A stretch of DNA of 64,000 bases from Prorocentrum cordatum (lineage: Eukaryota > Sar > Dinophyceae > Prorocentrales > Prorocentraceae), in contig CAUYUJ010015838.1 in assembly GCA_963575745.1 (NCBI GenBank), positions 205,001 to 269,000 on the forward strand. The letters run 5' to 3'. This document shows, in pieces, positions 18,395 through 28,187 of this stretch. Numbering within the stretch: the stretch's first letter is position 1; every line of letters begins with the position of its first letter. The notes under the pieces were generated by a model, which worked only from the letters and a program-made list of their open reading frames with translations, had not been told where the DNA came from and ran no database searches. A program made the position numbers and the translations under genes.

Positions 18395-20815
18395 CTGCAA
18401 CGTGAGCAAGCGTCAAACAACATGCATTATTCATGTCCGCATGCCATGCCGTACACTCGACGGCACATATCCTGAATACGTTCTTCCCACAAGTTATCAT
18501 GCTCTTCACCCTGCGCATGCCTGAAATGCGTATGATGAACAACTGTGTTTTGCAGTGGCAATATTAGTACGAATGCTCGTGCGACGGCGTGGTGCATAGA
18601 AGACATGAAGTGAGGGTGTAGCGGCGTGGCAAAAGCGCTCTACATTGGACACCAGAAAACAGATATGGCAGCGCACGGTGTTACTGAACGCAACATATGG
18701 GCGGAGCTCTTGGTAGCGGAAGCAAGGGCACCCACATGAAAAAACAACGAGCGCACCAGGCATACAGTAACATGAAGCATATGGAATACAACGAGCGCAC
18801 ATGGATGTCTCCTGAGATTCAATGCGCAACTTCCCTGAACGATCGCTGCAATGTGAGTCCGATCTTGGCATCCGCGTGAGGTGTGCCTCAAGGTAGTCGC
18901 CACTCGAATCTGATTCTCAGGGTTTCTGGAGACGATCTCCATCACTTTGACCCCAAGACGCTCCACTATAACCCAAGGCGTCCACAAACCAATCACGGTG
19001 ACCCTACACATGGACCCCAGGAGAGCCAACATCAGTCAGCCAGATCTTCGAAACCACGCGCAGGGGAATTCTATTGAACAGTGTGTCTCCCAATGCCCCC
19101 CCTCCGTGTCTTGAGTACCAACCAAGGTCACCCTTTCGAAAACCAACAGCGCCCCCGCCGGGCATCGGGACACGGGGACGGAAATATACGCAAGGAAGCA
19201 CAGTCATCTGGCACTCGAACATTGCCTGCGCAGAGACAGCCTGTGGACGGACATAGATGAAGTCATGACGTAACGTGTTCCATGACTGTGCAGGGATGGC
19301 GGCGTGACAATCATCAAAAAGCAATTCGTACCAACATCACGCCCGCTGTTGCGCGATCAAGCGGTAAGCTGAGAGACGCCACTGGGCGAAACAAAGACAT
19401 ACACAATGCAATACATGAAAACTTGGATGGCGCATGCTGCGGTCCCGCTTCTTCTCCGCAGTTCCAGTTTTCTTCCTTTCGGTATCCGCAACGGCAATGT
19501 CAGAGCGTGCTGCGTGACATCTGGTACTGACCTCCTTCCCCACCAGGTAACTGCAAGCATGGGCCGAGACATTCTCCATCACCCGTCATCTTCAGCTGGA
19601 AGTGCCAAACGCCCCACGTTGGACGTCCTCGTCAGCGGGGCCCTGGCACTTGAAAGCAAACCTGCGCTCCGAACCCCGAGTCTCCGATTAATCACAATAC
19701 TCCTGGCACACATGTCCGAATATGGCAGGACGGAGAACACATGAACGTAGCAAGCACAAGCAAGCCAATATGACGGCGACATGCATAAGAGGTCAATGAC
19801 ACACTGTGACAAGACATGACAGGACAACCGCAGGACGACGCTGACAAAGAATGGCTTCCCCCGACACAAACCCGACCCAAACTCCCGAAGGACCGATTTT
19901 CTCTACCCCGTGCGCCCACGATGTCTCGACGCCTTCCCCAGGGCGACCCTCTTCCTCCTCGCGCACCACCTGGTCACAAACAGGAGGGACGAGGGAGCAG
20001 GAGCGCAAGGAACTGAGCGCTGAAAACCGTCGCCGGCACATGTTGATGGCAGCCTGCGTCGCCGCTCTCAGGAGGCTGATGCATACAAAGGAGGCCTGAG
20101 GAAAGGAAACGGCGTGCCGCAGTGTGCCGAGTCCCGTGTCAGCTGGGCCTGCATAGCGAGCCCAGTGCACGTATGTGCGATGGGAAAGGGTGGGAATATG
20201 GTCTTTGCTTGCGTGGCATATGTGAAACGCACAGACACTGGCTCAAGATCTCACACCCTTCCGTGCCATGGTCCGAGGGGCTCGAAAGTAGTGAGAAATC
20301 GAATCAGATCCACCGCGCCACAAAATACAATCGCGAAAATGACGAGAAACATGCACGCGGGCACTCGTGGTCCAGCCTCCGCAAAGGCTTGCAATGTACG
20401 CCCAACGCCAGGCTGACCTCACTAGGGCAAAACACTCTCAGGCCAGAATCCAGCGCGCGACAAGGTTTGGCGGCTTGGAATATCCCCAAGCGCCGAGACG
20501 GCGGCCAATGGTGCGGTGAAGCCTGTCAGGGTACACCGACTGGACGAGAGACTGACCGACAACACACTGGATCTTTGGCTTCCTGTTCTGCACCTCGGCC
20601 GCCCTCGCCGCCTGCCGACCCACAGCTCCCGCTCCCTCCCGCGTGCGGAAGGGGAACAAGAGATGCAAGGCGGAGAGAGCGAGCAGAAACGGCGCGGCGA
20701 AGGATGAGGACACGAGAAGCGGCACGCACAGACTCGCGATGCATTTGGACGATAGCCTGCGGATGCTTCCAGCACGGTGCGCACCATTCCCCTGCCGCCC
20801 AGCGAGGGGCCGAGA
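18395..20815. other. No gene recognised; possible introns of the PBZ gene
   Basis: Base composition is more balanced than in the flanks and simple repeats are few. Minus-strand frames at 19324-19004 and 19032-18640 look protein-like in places but match nothing I know and have no supported splice pairs. Confidence 0.35.
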
Positions 20816-20910
20816 GAGGAGGAGGAGGAGGAGGAGGAGGAGGAAGATGATGATGATGGTGGTGATGATGATGATGATGAGGAGGAGGAGGAGGAGGAGG
20901 CGGAGCGTAC
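20816..20910 (-). repeat. (CCT)n(CAT)n(CCT)n tail of LINE-A
   Basis: A compound trinucleotide repeat begins about 20 nt after the ORF2 stop. It may be the 3' tail that primes reverse transcription, or a microsatellite that served as target. Confidence 0.6.
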
Positions 20911-20931
20911 CTGGGGGAGGTCGTCGTCACT

Positions 20932-23900
20932 CTACTCATCTGCATGCCCTCCGTGCCGCTCTCCCTGCAAGAGCACACGGCAGGGGCCTTCACAATGTTG
21001 TGGCGGCCTGCTTGCAGTCAGGGGGCCCGAAAAGGAGGCCTGCTCCGCTGCAGACAGCACCCTGATCCCTGCACAGTTGCGGGGCATATCATAATCCACG
21101 AATCGAAACAGGGTGAGGTGGGGCGGGGACGAGGCATCATCGGAGCGAAGGGAACGAGGGGGAGAGGGAGCCGACTCTGGCGAGGCTGGAGTTTGAGGCC
21201 CGCCTGCAAACATGGCCTGCTCTTCGGCAGTGATCATCCTGATCCCACTGGGATCGCGGGGCAAATCGTAATCAACGAACTGAAATTCAATGAGCTCATC
21301 ATCGCGACAGGGATTGGGCACTGAGGGGGGATCAGGAGGGATCGAGGAGAGAGATGGCTGAGGCGACGCAAGCAATGGGAGACCTATTACCTCAGAGCCC
21401 CGAGCCTCATTCATGGGGTCGTCCTCCTCGTTGGCTCGGCGGGCCGCTTCGATTGCCTCACGCAGGGTGGGCCGACGAAGAAGTGCCAGCTGCTGTCGTC
21501 CACGAAGAGGGAGCCTCAGCGCGATCTGCGCAGCAGGGACCAGCTCCAGCGCCCGTGCGTAGGTCGGCGGGGAACAGTGCCGTGCCGCCATCAGCCGATA
21601 ATGGTGGTAGCAGGCAATGAGAGAGGCCGGCGTCGGCCCCAAAAGCCCAAGTCGATGCCGTATCTCGCCAGGGAGATCTTCACGAAGAATGAGGGCGCCG
21701 AAGTGCGCACACCGATAGCACTCCACCAGATAATGTCGCATAGTATCGGGACCTCCACACCCATAGATACACCACGCCTCTCGCTGCATACGTCGGTGAG
21801 TAATCCATCCCCCGAGGTACGACCGCACACAAATGAACGCCCACGATGCGGGCATGAGCTGCAGCTGACTGATGACCGTGGGCCAGCACACATTACGAAT
21901 ACCAAAGTGCTTCTGCACACGGGCGGCGAGTAGCTCCTGGAGTCTGTCAGGGAAGACCGCCCGCTGGAAGATGTCGGTGAAAGCCGCCTGCCACTTGGGT
22001 GCTCGAGAAGGTGACACGCCTTGACCTTCCGCTGGCTCCGCAACACGACGGGCGAGGCTCCATGGGAGCTGACAGGGATTGGGTCCAGCACGAAAAAACT
22101 CGATCACCTCGTCGGGGACGGAGGAGTCGCCGCTTCGCCAGAGACTTAATGCCATTTGTCCTCCCGCTCTCAGCAGTTGGGACGATGGAAAGCCCTTCGC
22201 TGCCTCTTCCAAACGGCAGGCAAAAGGTGGGGCCAACCAGAAGTTCGGAGCCAGGACGTCACTGGTAGCTTGGGAGAACGTGCCATATTCCCAAAGAAGA
22301 TCACGATGTCGTTGCAACTGCAAGCGCCATGTCGAACATGTGATCAGAGCCGCACGAAGACGCGCAGCGGCAGCGATGCAGAAGATCGAGCTGAACCTCG
22401 GGCCATTCACCGTGCTCAGCGCGAAGCAGTCACCAGTCCGAAGCATACTAGCGGGAGCGCGCATAATGCGGGCAAGCAGAAAGCGCTGCTGTTGCCCAAC
22501 CCGCCAATGAAGAGGAACCAGCTGAGCAACGTACGACAGCGTGGGAGCGGCTCTTTGACGATCTAGCGCGGCAGCCGTGGAGAGAGCTGCGCCCTGTGAC
22601 GAAATTGCGGTAGTGCGAGTAGCATGCTTGAGAACAGGAGTCGACCATTGACTGTCATCTGTGGCTCCAGGCCCAATCTGAAAGCCAAGATAAGTGCACA
22701 CAGGAGCATTTGCGAAATCTGCCCATGCGGGGTCGGCTCCCACAAGTTGGCGTCGAAGTAGGGCTCCGTGTTCGGGCATAGATGGGTCACGCAGAGGTAT
22801 CACATTGCATTTTGCAGGCTTAAGTCGTAGCTGAGCAAACCTCGAAGCATGTCGAAATACTCGAGCCAAACGTGGATACGCCCTGTTATGGAAGACGACT
22901 GCCCCAAGACCGTCTGCACAGGCACGAATGACACCCAGGAGACGCCCCCGTGCGACCAAACAATGTTCTAAGTCCAGGAGAAACGGATTGCTCGCGACGA
23001 CATAAAGCGAACCACTCAACGGACAGCCCTGAAGCACCCCCGAGTTCATGTGGTATAAGTACGTCGGGGAGTCGCTAACGAAGTAGCATGGAGTGCAGTG
23101 GTAAAGGGAGCGGATAGCGCGAACCAGAGGGGCAGGAATCCGAAGTCGGGCGAGACATTGGAATAGCCACTCCTGGGATACCGATGGGAAGGCCTGGGCG
23201 AAGTCAAATGCAATCAATGACGGAGCTTGGGGGGACACAGCAGACATAATACTAGCCGAACGAGCGTAGAGATCCAAATCGACAATATTATCCAAGAAGT
23301 TGCGCCTCCGAATAAAGCCCCGTTGTGACGGGGCCCCGATCTTCTGCGTGATCCAGCTCATAGTCTGGTTCAGTACACTGCACACCACTTTATTCGAGGA
23401 GTTCTTGAGTCCCAACGGGCGGGTATCACCAGGGGCCCGTACAACGCCACCATCGTCGGGATCATGGGAGGGGGCCTTTGGGTCCTTGGGGAGGAAGACG
23501 GCCAGCAGCGCTGTGAAATTGGAGGGCATGAAGTTCCCAAGAGCAATCCAGCGAAGAACTTCAAGAAGGACCCTAGACCCCGAACCACATCTCCAGGCCG
23601 CATAGTGAAGCCCGTCGGGGCCAAGAGCGGACCAGTTCGACTGCTTAAGTGCACGTTCTACATCGCGAAGGACGGGCGGGCGTACATCTGAGAAGTCCTC
23701 TGAGCTGCTGAATCTGTCTATGTATTCCTTGGCGATGGAAGGGACGGAGTGGGTCTTGGAGAAAACAGGGCCCCAATATGAAGCCAAAGCGTCCACCATC
23801 GGGGACTGGGAAGGAGGTGCAGGTTCCGCCGCCAATGAGCCACCCGCCAGCATCTCCGACACCGAAATCATCTCAGTGGCCGTGACCGATGCTAGATACT

Positions 23901-25587
23901 TACGCCGAGAAAGTGGGTTCCATAACTGGGCAGATCGAATGATAGCACGACGACGCCCAGCCAGACGAACCCTGACCGTGTTAGATGACGACTGGTTGAT
24001 CTCTGACTCAAGAGCTTTCCGACGAGATTCAGCTTCTTGCCGCCGCCATAAACTATGAAGATCATGGAAGCCACCGGGATCGATGAAAGACACATCCTCA
24101 CCGTCTACACTTATGAGCCTCTGCGTCCAGGGGTGCTGGAAGAGAAGAACTCGTGCAAGACGGGCGTCACCACGCCAGACACATCGTGCAACCGAACGAG
24201 AAATCATAGCCCGAGAGGTCAGACAGGATGGCGCAGCACGGCAGATGGCATTGCGTGCAAGAAGCCCAGCAGCTTGTCGAACAGCGGTGGCAGCAGCGAG
24301 CATTCGCGGCGGGTCGAAAGCAAGATCTTCGATGCCCACCTGGGCTTCCATATGGGAGACCAACTGAGCATAAATCTTGTCTTTGTACACCCACCGCGGG
24401 AGGGGCCTCTGACGTTTGGTTCTAGTGTGATCCCGAGGGCGCCAGACGATCTCCAGAGGCGAATGGTCCGAAATACCTCGGTGGGCCAACTCATGAGGTT
24501 CGTCACGGACCGATGCTAGCTGAGCCGTTTGACACAGAAGCCATGGTGGGGATGCGACAAAGAGACGATCGATTTTGGACTCACAGGCAGTCGAGGCGTG
24601 CCAATGGGTTGGCGCCTCCGAGGCGAGCTCCGTCATGTCCCTGAAGATCTTCCGCCAGCTCGAGTCGCCAGGACGGGACGCCCTCGTAGAGCCAACCCGC
24701 AGGGTGGAGTCGCCACGCTGGTCCCCACCCACGTGCAAGGATGCTGATGTGGGCTGCCCCCTCTGCGAGCCTTCCGTCGACGCAGTACTGGGGGAGGCTG
24801 CAGACGGGGGAGAAGCTGAAAGAGACGACGCCGAAGAAGGGGTCTGACTCGGAGAACATGGCCCAGAAGGTGAAGTACAGGTGGCCACTGTTGTCCTCGA
24901 CGATGCCGAACTCGGAGAGCATGTGGCCGTGGGGTTGTGACTTTGCAGGGCTGAATCCTGCCCCCCACGGCCCGACGAACATGGAGTACAGGTGTGCCCC
25001 TCGCCACGATGGTGTTCGATAGGCGTCGCAGGAATGTTGAAGTCGCCTGTGAGGATAACAGTGAACTTCATCGGATCATCCCGCACTCTTCGAAGTTGCG
25101 ATTGAACACATGCCTGAATCTCCTTCAGGCCGTCGGCGTTGATGGCAAAATTGTGCACGTTCCAGTGGTAGATAGTGAAGTCGGCCTCTGAATTATGTAT
25201 AGTAACTAGCAGCACCCGACCAGCGACGAAGCTCTTCCCCTCGGCTCGAACGCTTGGGTGCTTTGGAACGAGGGTGGCGACACCTCCAGTCCGAGGCGTC
25301 ACCGACTCAGAAACGAAGCAAGAGTGCGTCGTACAGTGAATCCTCTGAAGAGCTTCTTCCATGGCACGTTCACCACCGTGGATCTCCTGTAACGCCACTA
25401 CCTTGCCAGCCCCCATCAGTTTGCTCAGGTAGCTGAGCTTCCTGCTCAAAATCGCTGGTCTGTAGTGTAACAGGGCCCCCGTGTTCCAGGTCGTGAATGC
25501 CAGAAATCCCACACCAAACACTTCGTTACCCACTCCACCGTACTTCACGTGTGTCGAAGACCTGGCGAGCAAGCTCATTGGCTTCAT
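20932..25587 (-). CDS. LINE-A ORF2: APE endonuclease and reverse transcriptase
   Basis: The 1551-residue frame overlaps the ORF1 end by 62 nt in the +1 frame, with a first Met at 25587. APE motifs are TTWNTGALLHY (near 25490), VVALQEIHGGE, ILTGDFNIPA (25047-25036), SKIDRLFVASPP and HRGISDHSPLEIVW (near 24480). RT motifs are GPDGLHYAAW, TRPLGLKNSSNK, GFIRRRNFLDN, FDFAQAFPSV (near 23208), SGVLQGCPLSGS (near 23045), CADGLGAV (near 22917) and LKPAKCNVIPL. A zinc-knuckle-like CIYGCGGPDTMRHYLVEC lies near 21770. The C-terminus has two copies of a block, FVDYDLPRDPSGIRMI and FVDYDMPRNCAGIRVL. The usual ADD of the RT reads ADG. The Ser/Pro-rich stretch at about 25020-24650 may be a frame-shifted patch that stays open. 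Confidence 0.88.
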   Translation of the reverse strand: MKPMSLLARSSTHVKYGGVGNEVFGVGFLAFTTWNTGALLHYRPAILSRKLSYLSKLMGAGKVVALQEIHGGERAMEEALQRIHCTTHSCFVSESVTPRTGGVATLVPKHPSVRAEGKSFVAGRVLLVTIHNSEADFTIYHWNVHNFAINADGLKEIQACVQSQLRRVRDDPMKFTVILTGDFNIPATPIEHHRGEGHTCTPCSSGRGGQDSALQSHNPTATCSPSSASSRTTVATCTSPSGPCSPSQTPSSASSLSASPPSAASPSTASTEGSQRGQPTSASLHVGGDQRGDSTLRVGSTRASRPGDSSWRKIFRDMTELASEAPTHWHASTACESKIDRLFVASPPWLLCQTAQLASVRDEPHELAHRGISDHSPLEIVWRPRDHTRTKRQRPLPRWVYKDKIYAQLVSHMEAQVGIEDLAFDPPRMLAAATAVRQAAGLLARNAICRAAPSCLTSRAMISRSVARCVWRGDARLARVLLFQHPWTQRLISVDGEDVSFIDPGGFHDLHSLWRRQEAESRRKALESEINQSSSNTVRVRLAGRRRAIIRSAQLWNPLSRRKYLASVTATEMISVSEMLAGGSLAAEPAPPSQSPMVDALASYWGPVFSKTHSVPSIAKEYIDRFSSSEDFSDVRPPVLRDVERALKQSNWSALGPDGLHYAAWRCGSGSRVLLEVLRWIALGNFMPSNFTALLAVFLPKDPKAPSHDPDDGGVVRAPGDTRPLGLKNSSNKVVCSVLNQTMSWITQKIGAPSQRGFIRRRNFLDNIVDLDLYARSASIMSAVSPQAPSLIAFDFAQAFPSVSQEWLFQCLARLRIPAPLVRAIRSLYHCTPCYFVSDSPTYLYHMNSGVLQGCPLSGSLYVVASNPFLLDLEHCLVARGRLLGVIRACADGLGAVVFHNRAYPRLARVFRHASRFAQLRLKPAKCNVIPLRDPSMPEHGALLRRQLVGADPAWADFANAPVCTYLGFQIGPGATDDSQWSTPVLKHATRTTAISSQGAALSTAAALDRQRAAPTLSYVAQLVPLHWRVGQQQRFLLARIMRAPASMLRTGDCFALSTVNGPRFSSIFCIAAAARLRAALITCSTWRLQLQRHRDLLWEYGTFSQATSDVLAPNFWLAPPFACRLEEAAKGFPSSQLLRAGGQMALSLWRSGDSSVPDEVIEFFRAGPNPCQLPWSLARRVAEPAEGQGVSPSRAPKWQAAFTDIFQRAVFPDRLQELLAARVQKHFGIRNVCWPTVISQLQLMPASWAFICVRSYLGGWITHRRMQREAWCIYGCGGPDTMRHYLVECYRCAHFGALILREDLPGEIRHRLGLLGPTPASLIACYHHYRLMAARHCSPPTYARALELVPAAQIALRLPLRGRQQLALLRRPTLREAIEAARRANEEDDPMNEARGSEVIGLPLLASPQPSLSSIPPDPPSVPNPCRDDELIEFQFVDYDLPRDPSGIRMITAEEQAMFAGGPQTPASPESAPSPPRSLRSDDASSPPHLTLFRFVDYDMPRNCAGIRVLSAAEQASFSGPLTASRPPQHCEGPCRVLLQGERHGGHADE

Positions 25588-26938
25588 CCCTGGACAAGCC
25601 AGCGTCGGCCAGTGCAGGGAGATTCCATTCCACCTTCGGCGTTCTGCTTGCAGGTAAAGGGAGCACCCGCACCAAGGGCTCCCACTTGGCCATAAGTTGA
25701 CCATTGTCCTTGTCGAGGAATGTACGGATGCCACGGTCGGTGAGACCCCGTTGCAGCTTCTTGCAGGCAATCTCTGTGGCAACCATCTTTTTGTTCTTGT
25801 CCGCGGAGATATGGATCGGCACCGACTCAGTGCCCACGTCAACATGGAATGCACGCCACGACCCATTTGGCAGTCGGAGCTGCTGCTGGGCCTGACTCCT
25901 TCTCGATGAACGGGTTGCTTCCATGGGGCCTTGAAATGCAAGAGTAAAAGATTTGGTGACGTCATCTCCATGCAGTTCCACACCGTCCCCGAGAGGGACG
26001 TTTGCTTCGGTGAGCCAAGGAGCCAGGGCCGCCGCCACAGCATTCTTAGCCACAGCAGAGGGTGCCCGCACCGTGAGGATGGAGAGGTCCACTTCCCTGT
26101 CCCACTCTGGGTTCGGTACAACGGGAGGACGCGGCTTCGCCTTTGCCAGGTCGAGCTCTTTTTCCAGATGCGATAGCCGGTGAGCGATGCCCGCCACAGT
26201 GCTGTCGAGCAGGTCCGACCGAGCACGCTGTGCATGGACTTCACCGTCGACACGTCGTAGCTGCTGGTTGAAGCGCTCCTCATACTTCTCCATGAGTGGG
26301 ACCGTGGCCGCGCTGAGCGCGGCAGGGAGCTGTGCCAGGATGGTCTCCATCGCTTTCTGTGTGAAAGCTTGCATGGCCTCTGCCTGAAATGAGTCCGAAG
26401 ATTGAGCAACGTGTCCGACAGCATCATGAGATGTGGTTCCATTGGACGCAGCCGCCGTCGCCCAGGGATCAGGCGCACGGCCATCCGCAGAAGTGCCAGG
26501 AGTCGCCCATGGCCTTGAGACTGGTGGAGTCGGCCAGGGTGATGGGGAGGGCGAGGCCGTCGCTCCCCCAGTTGCATGAGGGGCCAGGGCTTGCGCCTCG
26601 CCAGCTGGTAAGGGGGTGGCGATGCCAAAGTGCTGTGTCCCGCAAGAGCTGTCGACGATGATGGGGGAGGCGCCACGGCCAGCACTGCGGGAACGCCGAG
26701 AGCCCTCAGCCGACGCATCACTGGCGGCGGGGAGGTAGCGGTCCCGAGTCCGAATGCGATCACGTTCGCGACCATCAGGGGCACCATGAGAATCACGAAG
26801 ATCACGCAGCCGAGCCGAGGGTGAGGAGGCACGCGGGGTGGATGATGCAGAACGTGATGAGGCCGTCGTCGCCCGCCGTTCTTCCTTCGCCTTGCGAGCC
26901 TTTCGTTCATGACGACTGCCGCCCATGAGCACCTGCAC
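25526..26938 (-). CDS. LINE-A ORF1 protein
   Basis: The 470-residue frame has a basic N-terminus (RHERKARKAKEERR), a Pro/Ser/Ala-rich region (about 60-170) and a helical coiled-coil region (about 185-265, LMEKYEERFNQQLRRVDGEV). WDREVDLSIL follows, then a nucleic-acid-binding domain with NGSWRAFHV (358-366), PIHISADK (374-381) and a C-terminal KVEWNLPALADAGL. It should bind the element RNA. The start is the Met at 26938 or the one at 26926 (MGGSRHERK). A longer overlapping frame open from 26961 is treated as a shadow, because the conserved blocks shared with LINE-C lie in this frame. Confidence 0.8.
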   Translation of the reverse strand: MQVLMGGSRHERKARKAKEERRATTASSRSASSTPRASSPSARLRDLRDSHGAPDGRERDRIRTRDRYLPAASDASAEGSRRSRSAGRGASPIIVDSSCGTQHFGIATPLPAGEAQALAPHATGGATASPSPSPWPTPPVSRPWATPGTSADGRAPDPWATAAASNGTTSHDAVGHVAQSSDSFQAEAMQAFTQKAMETILAQLPAALSAATVPLMEKYEERFNQQLRRVDGEVHAQRARSDLLDSTVAGIAHRLSHLEKELDLAKAKPRPPVVPNPEWDREVDLSILTVRAPSAVAKNAVAAALAPWLTEANVPLGDGVELHGDDVTKSFTLAFQGPMEATRSSRRSQAQQQLRLPNGSWRAFHVDVGTESVPIHISADKNKKMVATEIACKKLQRGLTDRGIRTFLDKDNGQLMAKWEPLVRVLPLPASRTPKVEWNLPALADAGLSRDEANELARQVFDTREVRWSG

Positions 26939-27073
26939 ACCCTAAGAACGAGGAGACTCAAGACGGCAGCGCGGAGCTCCCCGTCCAGGTCCTGAGAGAG
27001 GATGTCGGGCTGAACAGCCCTGGCACTGCCGCGGACTAGCGGTATCCACTCGTTCCCCTGCGGAACTCAACAT

Positions 27074-27095
27074 CTTGAGCCAAAATGGCTACGGA
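27074..27095 (-). other. Exact dinoflagellate spliced leader at the 5' end of LINE-A
   Basis: All 22 positions match the DinoSL (D = T variant); on the plus strand it begins CTTGAGCCAAAATGGCTACG. It lies 135 nt upstream of the ORF1 Met. No SL RNA gene features such as a downstream donor GT with an Sm site are seen, so this is an mRNA-derived copy. Confidence 0.95.
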
Positions 27096-27240
27096 GGAGG
27101 AGGAGGAGGAGGAGGAGGAGAAGAGGAGAAGAGGAGCAGCAGCAGCAGCAGGGGCAGGAGGAGCAGCAGGAAAAGCACCGTGATGACCAGGAGCAGGAGG
27201 AGGAGCAGGAGGGGGAGGAGGAGGAGCAGCAAGGCAGCCG
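27093..27240 (-). repeat. (TCC)n / (GCA,GGA) tract upstream of LINE-A spliced leader
   Basis: Plus-strand GGA repeats begin at the 5' end of the SL and continue into GCAGCAGGAGGAG-type sequence to about 27235. Confidence 0.85.
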
Positions 27241-28010
27241 CGTAATACCTCTGCGTCCCCAAAGGCCACACTCCTAACCGCAGCGTTTCGCACATCCCTA
27301 TCCACACTGGCGGCTGCCCTAATTGGATTGTCAAGGCCTACGTCGTCGATTGTATCCCTTTAGGCCTAGCGCTGTTTTTGCCGGACGCAACGAGACCTGA
27401 TCTTCATGTCCGAGCAGCGTAAAAAAAGAGGAGCAGCAGGAGGAGAGGGGAGAGGGGGGCGCCCCCCGACCCTCCCTGACCGTCGCTGGCTTGACGGCGG
27501 CCCAGAGCATCCTGTGGAGAAGAGCCGCGTGCGGCCCCCCGAGACGAAGCCAAAGCGAGGACAAAACCAATGAAGATAAAACGAGAATCTCTGAGATCCG
27601 GCGGGTCTGGAGGAGGTATTGGACGTCCGGAATGCTTCGGGAGCGTCTAAGCCCCGTTCGACCCACCCCGTGGCTCAAGTTGTGGGGGGCTGGGTCCTCC
27701 TGGCCTCAATCTCCACCTGCACATGGTACTTCTGGTCCGCCATCTGACCTTTGCGCAGCCACTCCTTCGCGCGCGCACGGCCGAGAAGGGTTCGGAGAAG
27801 AAGGGGTACGATGCCCAACAGCATGTCGTCCCAAACCAACGTCGCTGCTGCTAGGCAGGCTACGTGTTGCAACTCAAACAGGCAACGTCCGCGGCGACAC
27901 CGACAGCAAGCCCCTTGAAAGATCAGCAAGAACTGCTGTGGGTCTTACCGTACTCATTTTGGGTGTACGAGCCTACGTATCCGCGATTCTACGCCCATCC
28001 CTCGTGGTGA
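27241..28010. other. No gene seen; contains a dispersed repeat copy at 27808-27965
   Basis: The 27808-27965 segment is similar in order and sequence to 46591-46755. The remainder appears unique and non-coding. Confidence 0.5.
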
Positions 28011-28187
28011 TCTCCTCCTCCTCCTCCTCCTCCTCCTCCTCATCCTCATCCTCATCCTCATCCTCATCCTCATCCTGATCCTCATCCTCATCCTTCTCCT
28101 CCTCCCCCTCCTCCTCCTCCTCCTCCTTCTCCTCCTCCTCCTTCTCCTCCTCCTCCCCCTCCTCCTCCTCCCCCTCCTCCTCCCTGC
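28011..28187. repeat. (CTC)n and (ATCCTC)n microsatellite
   Basis: A pure polypyrimidine-like tract of about 175 bp, with ATCCTC hexamers in its centre. Confidence 0.95.

Larger units (their letters stand above)
20816..27095 (-). mobile_element. LINE-A: near full-length non-LTR retrotransposon
   Basis: Minus-strand order is SL (27095-27074), 5' UTR (27073-26939), ORF1 (26938-25526), ORF2 (25587-20932) and a (CCT)n/(CAT)n tail (about 20910-20816). It carries APE endonuclease, RT and a C-terminal zinc-knuckle-like motif. The length is about 6.3 kb. Both main frames are uninterrupted, so it is the youngest LINE in the window, although the RT active site is altered. Confidence 0.88.

Noticed and set aside
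18640-19324. Protein-like minus-strand frames as extra exons of the PBZ gene
   Set aside because: No recognisable domain and no convincing acceptor/donor pair linking them to the PBZ exon.
25590-26961. N-terminal 450 residues of the longest open frame in the window as a real protein
   Set aside because: The overlapping frame (26938-25526) carries the blocks conserved with LINE-C ORF1, so the longer frame is a shadow here.
27655-27676. GTGGCTCAAG on the plus strand as an SL end
   Set aside because: Only the last 8-9 nt match; such words are expected by chance in 64 kb.
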